DNA of 64,000 bases, taken from the NCBI RefSeq assembly GCF_014648495.1, contig NZ_BMRF01000011.1:124001-188000 (forward strand). The letters are read 5' to 3'. Both the position numbers and the translations under genes were made by a program. The notes under the pieces are model-generated. The model was given only the letters and a program-made list of their open reading frames with translations. It did not search any database and was not told the origin of the DNA. Source of the stretch: Actinomadura cremea. Its GTDB lineage: Bacteria; Actinomycetota; Actinomycetes; Streptosporangiales; Streptosporangiaceae. Shown piece after piece: positions 60,020 through 64,000 of this stretch (position 1 is its first letter; every line of letters begins with the position of its first letter).

Positions 60020-60637
60020 GTGACCAGCGACGGCACGTCCCGGCCCCGCCCCCGCGCGGAGCGCTCCGACGTGCGCCGCAACCGCGCGCGGCTGCTGGCC
60101 GCGGCCCGCGAGGTGTTCCAGCGGGAGGGCGCGGGCGCCTCGCTGGAGGCCGTCGCGCGCCGCGCGGAGGTCGGCATCGGGACCCTCTACCGGCATTTCC
60201 CCACCCGCCAGGACCTGCTCGAGGCGCTCCTCGCGGGCGCCTACGACGAGCTGGCCGCCCGCGCCCGGGAGCTGGCCGACTCGCCCTCCCCCGGGGACGC
60301 CCTGCTCGCCTGGCTGCGCGCCTTTATCGCGCAGGTCACGGTGTTCCGCGGGCTGGCCGCCTCGGCGGTGGTGTCGCTGCGGGACGAGCGGACGGCGCTG
60401 CTCGAGCCGTCCCGGGCGATGCGCGCGGCGGGCCAGCGGCTGTTCGTCCGGGCGCAGGCCGCGGGCGACGTCGCCCCGGGCACCGACTTCGCCGACGTGC
60501 TGCGGCTCGCGGGCGCCATCGCGACGGTCACCGAGGAGGAGCCCGCGGCGGCCGACCGGCTGCTGGCGCTCGCCGCCGGCGGCGTCGCCCCCCGTGCGGA
60601 GGGCACGGACGGCACCGGCGGCGCGGACCGGCGCTAG
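60020..60637 (+). CDS. TetR-family transcriptional regulator
   Basis: A 205-residue regulator. Seen: RRNRARLLAAAREVFQREGAGASLEAVARRAEVGIGTLYRHFPTRQDLLEALL over residues 18-70 as a TetR HTH, and a helical C-terminal domain of the SbtR/TetR_C type with LLAWLRAFIAQVTVFRGLAAS. GTG 60020 has GAAAGGAAAG about ten bases upstream. The palindrome just upstream is the probable autoregulatory site. It overlaps the convergent metallophosphoesterase gene by four bases, so no target gene is adjacent on its own strand. Confidence 0.92.
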   Translation: MTSDGTSRPRPRAERSDVRRNRARLLAAAREVFQREGAGASLEAVARRAEVGIGTLYRHFPTRQDLLEALLAGAYDELAARARELADSPSPGDALLAWLRAFIAQVTVFRGLAASAVVSLRDERTALLEPSRAMRAAGQRLFVRAQAAGDVAPGTDFADVLRLAGAIATVTEEEPAAADRLLALAAGGVAPRAEGTDGTGGADRR

Positions 60638-61482
60638 CCCGCCCCGCCCGCCTCCTCCGGCGGCGGCAGGACGCGGCGCGGGCCGGGCGGGGAGTCCCGG
60701 TGCCGCCGCCACTCGCGCGGATACCCGACCGACACCTCGACGTGCGGGACGCCGTCCGCCCGGATCGTCCGGGGGATGTGCAGGTGCCCGTACACCACCG
60801 ACACCGCCCCGAACCGGACGTGCCAGTCGGCGGTCCGCTCGCTGCCGCACCACTGGGCGAACTCGGGGTACCAGAGAACGCGCGTGGGCTCGCGGATCAG
60901 CGGCCAGTGGTTGACGAGGACGGTCCGCGCGCCGGGCTCGAGCTCCGCCAGCCGGCGCTCGGTGTAGGCGATGCGGGCGTCGCACCAGGCGTCCCGGGAC
61001 GGGTACGGGTCGGGGTGCAGGTAGATCTCGTCGGTGCACACCACGCCGGCCTCGTGCGCGATCTCCAGGGCCTCCTCCTTGGTGGAGGCGCCGTCCGGCC
61101 GGAACGTGTAGTCGTACAGGACGAACAGCGGCGCGATCGTCGCCGGGCCGCCGTCGCCCGTCCACACCGGGTAGGGGTCCTCGGGGGTCGCGACGCCGTG
61201 GTCGCGGCACATGTCCACCAGGCGCCGGTAGCGGGCCTCCCCGCGCAGCCGCACGGGGTCGTCCTTGATCGTCCAGAGTTCGTGGTTGCCGGGCGTCCAG
61301 ATCACCTTCTCGAACCGCCCGGCCAGGGTCCGCAGCGTCCACTCGACGTCGTCGAAGCGTTCGGCGACGTCCCCGGCCACGATCAGCCAGTCGCCGCCGG
61401 ACGCGGGCCGCAGCCCCTCCACGAACGCGCGGTTGTCGGGGAAAGCCACGTGCAGGTCGCTGATGGCGTAGAGACCGCTCAT
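60634..61482 (-). CDS. metallophosphoesterase
   Basis: A 282-residue calcineurin-type phosphoesterase. Seen: SDLHVAF at 8-14 (DxH), VAGDVAERFDD (GDxx), WTPGNHELW (GNHE), VNHWPL and VYGHLHIP (GHxH), all ligands of the dimetal site. No signal peptide is visible. The substrate is unknown. The last 30 residues are Pro/Arg-rich. It is the first of two closely spaced leftward genes only in position: the DUF1772 gene lies upstream across 33 bases. Confidence 0.92.
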   Translation of the reverse strand: MSGLYAISDLHVAFPDNRAFVEGLRPASGGDWLIVAGDVAERFDDVEWTLRTLAGRFEKVIWTPGNHELWTIKDDPVRLRGEARYRRLVDMCRDHGVATPEDPYPVWTGDGGPATIAPLFVLYDYTFRPDGASTKEEALEIAHEAGVVCTDEIYLHPDPYPSRDAWCDARIAYTERRLAELEPGARTVLVNHWPLIREPTRVLWYPEFAQWCGSERTADWHVRFGAVSVVYGHLHIPRTIRADGVPHVEVSVGYPREWRRHRDSPPGPRRVLPPPEEAGGAG

Positions 61483-61515
61483 CCCGTGATCGTAGGCGGC
61501 GTCGCGCGGGCGGCG

Positions 61516-62019
61516 TCAGGCGTCGCGGCCCCAGAGGTACGCCCCGGCGGCCATCGCCAGCACGCTCGCCCAGCCGGCGACCGCCCGCACGGTGTTCCAG
61601 GCCGTCCAGCGGCCGGAGTAGTCCGACCAGACGCGCGCGGCCTCGCCGGGGTCGGCGGGGATCTCGGTCTTGTCCAGCGCCTCGTTCAGCGGGATGTTCA
61701 CGGCGAAGCTCGGGAACAGGGCACCGAGGACGTACACCCCGGCGGCGGCGAAGAAGAGGACGGCCGCCGCCTTCTGGTCGAGCGTCATCAGCAGGATCCC
61801 GGCCGCGACGGCGATGACCGGCGTCAGCACGAACATGGCGATGAAGAGCGGATTCTGGATCTTCTGGTTGATCCCCTGCATGGCGTCGATCGCCGAGGAC
61901 GGCCGCGCGGCGTTCAGCCCCGGCATGACGCCGGTGGAGAACCCGAAGAAGGCTCCGGCCATTCCGGCCGCCCCCACGATGGACACCGCGGCGCAGATGA
62001 TGGTGAACAGGGATTTCAT
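61516..62019 (-). CDS. DUF1772 (anthrone oxygenase-like) membrane protein
   Basis: A 167-residue membrane protein. Seen: four helices (SLFTIICAAVSIVGAAGMAGAFFGF, FIAMFVLTPVIAVAAGILLM, AAAVLFFAAAGVYVLGALF and VRAVAGWASVLAMAAGAYLW) and the conserved NIPLNEALD plus WTAWNTVRA of DUF1772. The fungal members are anthrone oxygenases; bacterial roles are mostly unknown. ATG 62019 has GGAGATC upstream. It follows the NmrA gene across 88 bases and may share its transcript. Confidence 0.88.
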   Translation of the reverse strand: MKSLFTIICAAVSIVGAAGMAGAFFGFSTGVMPGLNAARPSSAIDAMQGINQKIQNPLFIAMFVLTPVIAVAAGILLMTLDQKAAAVLFFAAAGVYVLGALFPSFAVNIPLNEALDKTEIPADPGEAARVWSDYSGRWTAWNTVRAVAGWASVLAMAAGAYLWGRDA

Positions 62020-62107
62020 CGTTGATCTCCGATCTGTCGGATGAAGCATGGTCGTTCCCGGTGGACCCGGCCGGCCCGGCCCCCCGACAGGGCCGGGCCG
62101 GCCGGGG

Positions 62108-62980
62108 TCAGGCGTTCCAGATGCCGCTGGCGGCGGTCTCGCGGGCGTAGTCGGCGAAGTCGCGGGGCTCGCGGCCGAGGGCGCGCCGCACGCCGTCGGC
62201 CGCCTCGGCGTTGCGGCCGTCCAGGATGGTGCCGAACAGGTACACCAGCAGGTCCGCGACCTCGCCGGGCACGCCGTGCTCCCTCACCGCGGCGGCGTAG
62301 TCGTCCACGCCGACCCGCACGTAGGCGATCTCGCGTCCGGCCGCCCGGCCGATCTCGGCGACCGCCTCGGGGAAGGTCAGCGCCCGCGCCCCGGTCACCT
62401 CGTAGACCTCGCCCGCGTGCCCGTCCGCGGTGAGCGCCGCGACCGCGACGTCGGCGATGTCGTCGGCGTCCGCGAACGGCTCGGGCACGTCCCCGGCCGG
62501 TAGGACGACCTCGCCGGCGCGGATCGGGTCGAGGAGGTAGTCCTCGCTGAAGTTCTGCGCGAACCAGCTCGCCCGGACGACCGTCCACTCCAGCCCCGAC
62601 TCGCGGACGACCGTCTCGCAGGCGACGGCCTCCTCCTCGCCGCGGCCCGACAGCAGGACGACGCGCCGCACGCCCGCCTCCCGCGCCGCCGCGGTGAACG
62701 CCCGGATGGCGTCCGGCGCGCCCGGGACGGCCAGGTCCGGCGCGAACGCGAGGTAGACCGCCTCGACGCCCCGCAGGACGTGCGGCCAGCCGGCCCGCTC
62801 CGTCCAGTCGAAGGCCGGGTCCGCCGAGCGGGAGCCCATCCGGACGGGCACGTCCAGGGCCTCCAGCCGCTCCACGACGCGCCGGCCGGTCTTGCCGGTG
62901 CCGCCCAGGACCAGCGTCAGGCCGGACTCGATCTTCGTCTCGGTGGTGTTCGGCATGGTGCCGGTTTCGGTGTTCGTCAT
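62108..62980 (-). CDS. NmrA-family NAD(P)-binding protein
   Basis: A 290-residue Rossmann-fold protein of the atypical short-chain dehydrogenase group. Seen: the dinucleotide loop TLVLGGTGKTGRRVVERL at 22-39, VRMGSRSADPAFDW, VYLAFAPD, VVLLSGRG, and a substrate region with WFAQNFSEDYL. Such proteins act as reductases, isomerases or redox-sensing regulators. It is divergent from an AraC gene with an 81-base gap and is the likely target of that regulator. Confidence 0.9.
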   Translation of the reverse strand: MTNTETGTMPNTTETKIESGLTLVLGGTGKTGRRVVERLEALDVPVRMGSRSADPAFDWTERAGWPHVLRGVEAVYLAFAPDLAVPGAPDAIRAFTAAAREAGVRRVVLLSGRGEEEAVACETVVRESGLEWTVVRASWFAQNFSEDYLLDPIRAGEVVLPAGDVPEPFADADDIADVAVAALTADGHAGEVYEVTGARALTFPEAVAEIGRAAGREIAYVRVGVDDYAAAVREHGVPGEVADLLVYLFGTILDGRNAEAADGVRRALGREPRDFADYARETAASGIWNA

Positions 62981-63061
62981 GTCCTCGAGTCAATCGGCGG
63001 ACGCCCCCGGCCACCATCGTCGAGAAGCTCGGCCGCATTCGCGAGCGTCTACGCTGACGGT

Positions 63062-63997
63062 GTGGACGCGCTCACCGACCTCCTCGACGGCCCCCGGGCG
63101 CGCGGGGCGTTCCTGCTGCGCGCGGCTCTGGACCCGCCCTGGTCGGTGCGGATCCGCGACGAGGCGCCGCTCACCCTCGTCGCGATGATCAGGGACGACG
63201 CGTGGGTCCTGCCCGACGGTGGCGCCCCCCGGTCCGTCCGGTCCGGCGACGTGCTGCTCGTCAAGGGCCCGGAGCCGTACACGATGGCGGACGATCCGGC
63301 GACCGAGCCGCAGATCGTCATCCATCCCGGCCAGCGGTGCACGACGCCCGACGGCACGAGCCTGTCGGAGGCGATGGGCCTCGGGGTGCGGGCCTGGGGG
63401 AACGATCCGGACGGGTCGGCGGTCATGCTGATCGGCACCTACCAGATGCGCGGGGCCGTCACCCGCCGGCTGCTGGCCGCGCTGCCGCAGCTGGCGATCG
63501 TCCGCGGCGACACCTGGAAGTCGCCGCTGGTCGGCCTGCTCGGCGAGGAGATCGGCAAGGACGAGCCCGGCCAGGACGTCGTGCTCGACCGGCTGCTGGA
63601 CCTCCTGCTCATCGCCGCGCTGCGCGCCTGGTTCTCGCGGGCCGAGGCGGAGCGGCCCGGCTGGTACCGGGCGCACGGCGACCCGGTGGTCGGCCCGGCC
63701 CTGCGGCTGCTGCACGAGGATCTCGCGCACCCCTGGACGGTCGCCGACCTCGCGGCCCGCGTCGGGGTGTCCCGCGCGGCCCTCGCGCAGCGGTTCGGGA
63801 GGCTGCTCGGGGAACCGCCGATGTCCTACCTGACGGGCCTGCGCCTCGCGCAGGCCGCCGACCTGCTGCGCGAGAGCGACGCGACGCTCGAGACGGTGGC
63901 GCGGCGCGTCGGCTACGGCACCGCTTTCGCGCTCAGCACCGCGTTCAAGCGGGAGCACGGCGCCAGCCCGCAGGAGTACCGCGCGGGAACCCCGTGA
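63062..63997 (+). CDS. AraC-family transcriptional regulator (cupin-type)
   Basis: A 311-residue regulator. Seen: an N-terminal cupin domain (VDALTDLLDGPRARGAFLLRAALDPPWSVRIRDEAPLTLV split over residues 1-40, then GDVLLVKGPEPYTM), and a C-terminal pair of HTH motifs (WTVADLAARVGVSRAALAQRFGRLLGEPPMSYL and LETVARRVGYGTAFALSTAFKREHGASPQEYR). GTG 63062 is the first in-frame start after the divergent promoter. AraC-cupin proteins next to NmrA-type oxidoreductases are a common pairing, usually an aldehyde or stress response. Confidence 0.92.
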   Translation: MDALTDLLDGPRARGAFLLRAALDPPWSVRIRDEAPLTLVAMIRDDAWVLPDGGAPRSVRSGDVLLVKGPEPYTMADDPATEPQIVIHPGQRCTTPDGTSLSEAMGLGVRAWGNDPDGSAVMLIGTYQMRGAVTRRLLAALPQLAIVRGDTWKSPLVGLLGEEIGKDEPGQDVVLDRLLDLLLIAALRAWFSRAEAERPGWYRAHGDPVVGPALRLLHEDLAHPWTVADLAARVGVSRAALAQRFGRLLGEPPMSYLTGLRLAQAADLLRESDATLETVARRVGYGTAFALSTAFKREHGASPQEYRAGTP

Positions 63998-64000
63998 CCC

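Overview
The window is chromosomal DNA from a high-GC actinomycete. The best guess is a Thermomonosporaceae-type genus such as Actinomadura. The evidence is the very high GC content, frequent GTG starts, ATGA/GTGA stop-start overlaps, and the markers whiA, rbpA, a GarA-type FHA protein, an F420-type PPOX protein and the block uvrC-rapZ-yvcK-whiA-gapA-pgk-tpiA-secG-rbpA. Genus is inference; no rRNA gene is present. I saw no tRNA, rRNA, CRISPR, transposase or phage gene, so this looks like core chromosome with small accessory insertions.

Layout. 1-4 kb: a tightly overlapping catabolic operon (class III CoA-transferase, CitE-like lyase, cyclase-family hydrolase, MmgE/PrpD protein), probably for an organic acid through its CoA thioester. 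4-9 kb: GNAT, carboxymuconolactone decarboxylase-family and methyltransferase genes, glyA, and an Lrp regulator with an EamA exporter. 9-11 kb: a secreted solute-binding/VWA protein. 11-15 kb: rbpA, secG, tpiA, pgk and gapA, all leftward. 15.3-20.5 kb: an accessory insertion of a heparinase-II/III-like lipoprotein and three consecutive related membrane proteins of unknown function. 20.5-25.5 kb: whiA, yvcK, rapZ and uvrC, leftward. 25.6-31 kb: an MscS channel, two tandem Rieske lipoproteins, a small zinc-binding protein, a NarK nitrate/nitrite carrier, a mycothiol-dependent maleylpyruvate isomerase-type protein and an orphan coiled-coil protein under tandem operator-like palindromes. 31.5-35 kb: a TetR regulator facing a lutABC lactate-oxidation operon. 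35-40 kb: DUF5999, hydrolase, PPOX and TPR genes and a NarL-type two-component pair. 40-49 kb: gcvP under a tandem glycine riboswitch, a YbhN-type flippase fused to a kinase-like domain, then a MerR gene, a bifunctional nuclease, an FtsR-type MerR and garA. This last cluster resembles the mycobacterial Rv1827-Rv1832 region. 49.5-56 kb: a LysE exporter divergent from a MocR regulator, a nucleotidyltransferase with a degenerate phosphomannomutase domain, a CDP-alcohol phosphatidyltransferase and an orphan histidine kinase. 56-64 kb: gdhA, thiC behind a TPP riboswitch, a TetR gene with a palindromic operator, a metallophosphoesterase, a DUF1772 protein and a divergent NmrA/AraC pair.

How it fits together. 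Glycine and one-carbon metabolism (glyA, riboswitch-controlled gcvP), central glycolysis, lactate oxidation, nitrogen assimilation (narK, gdhA) and thiamine synthesis make up the metabolic core. GarA is known in other actinobacteria to regulate 2-oxoglutarate and glutamate enzymes including glutamate dehydrogenase, so garA and gdhA in this window may be functionally linked. The least understood parts are the three-gene membrane cassette at 17.3-20.5 kb, the operator array at 31.28-31.54 kb, the MocR direct repeats at 50.24-50.28 kb and the flippase/kinase fusion at 43.6-46.1 kb.
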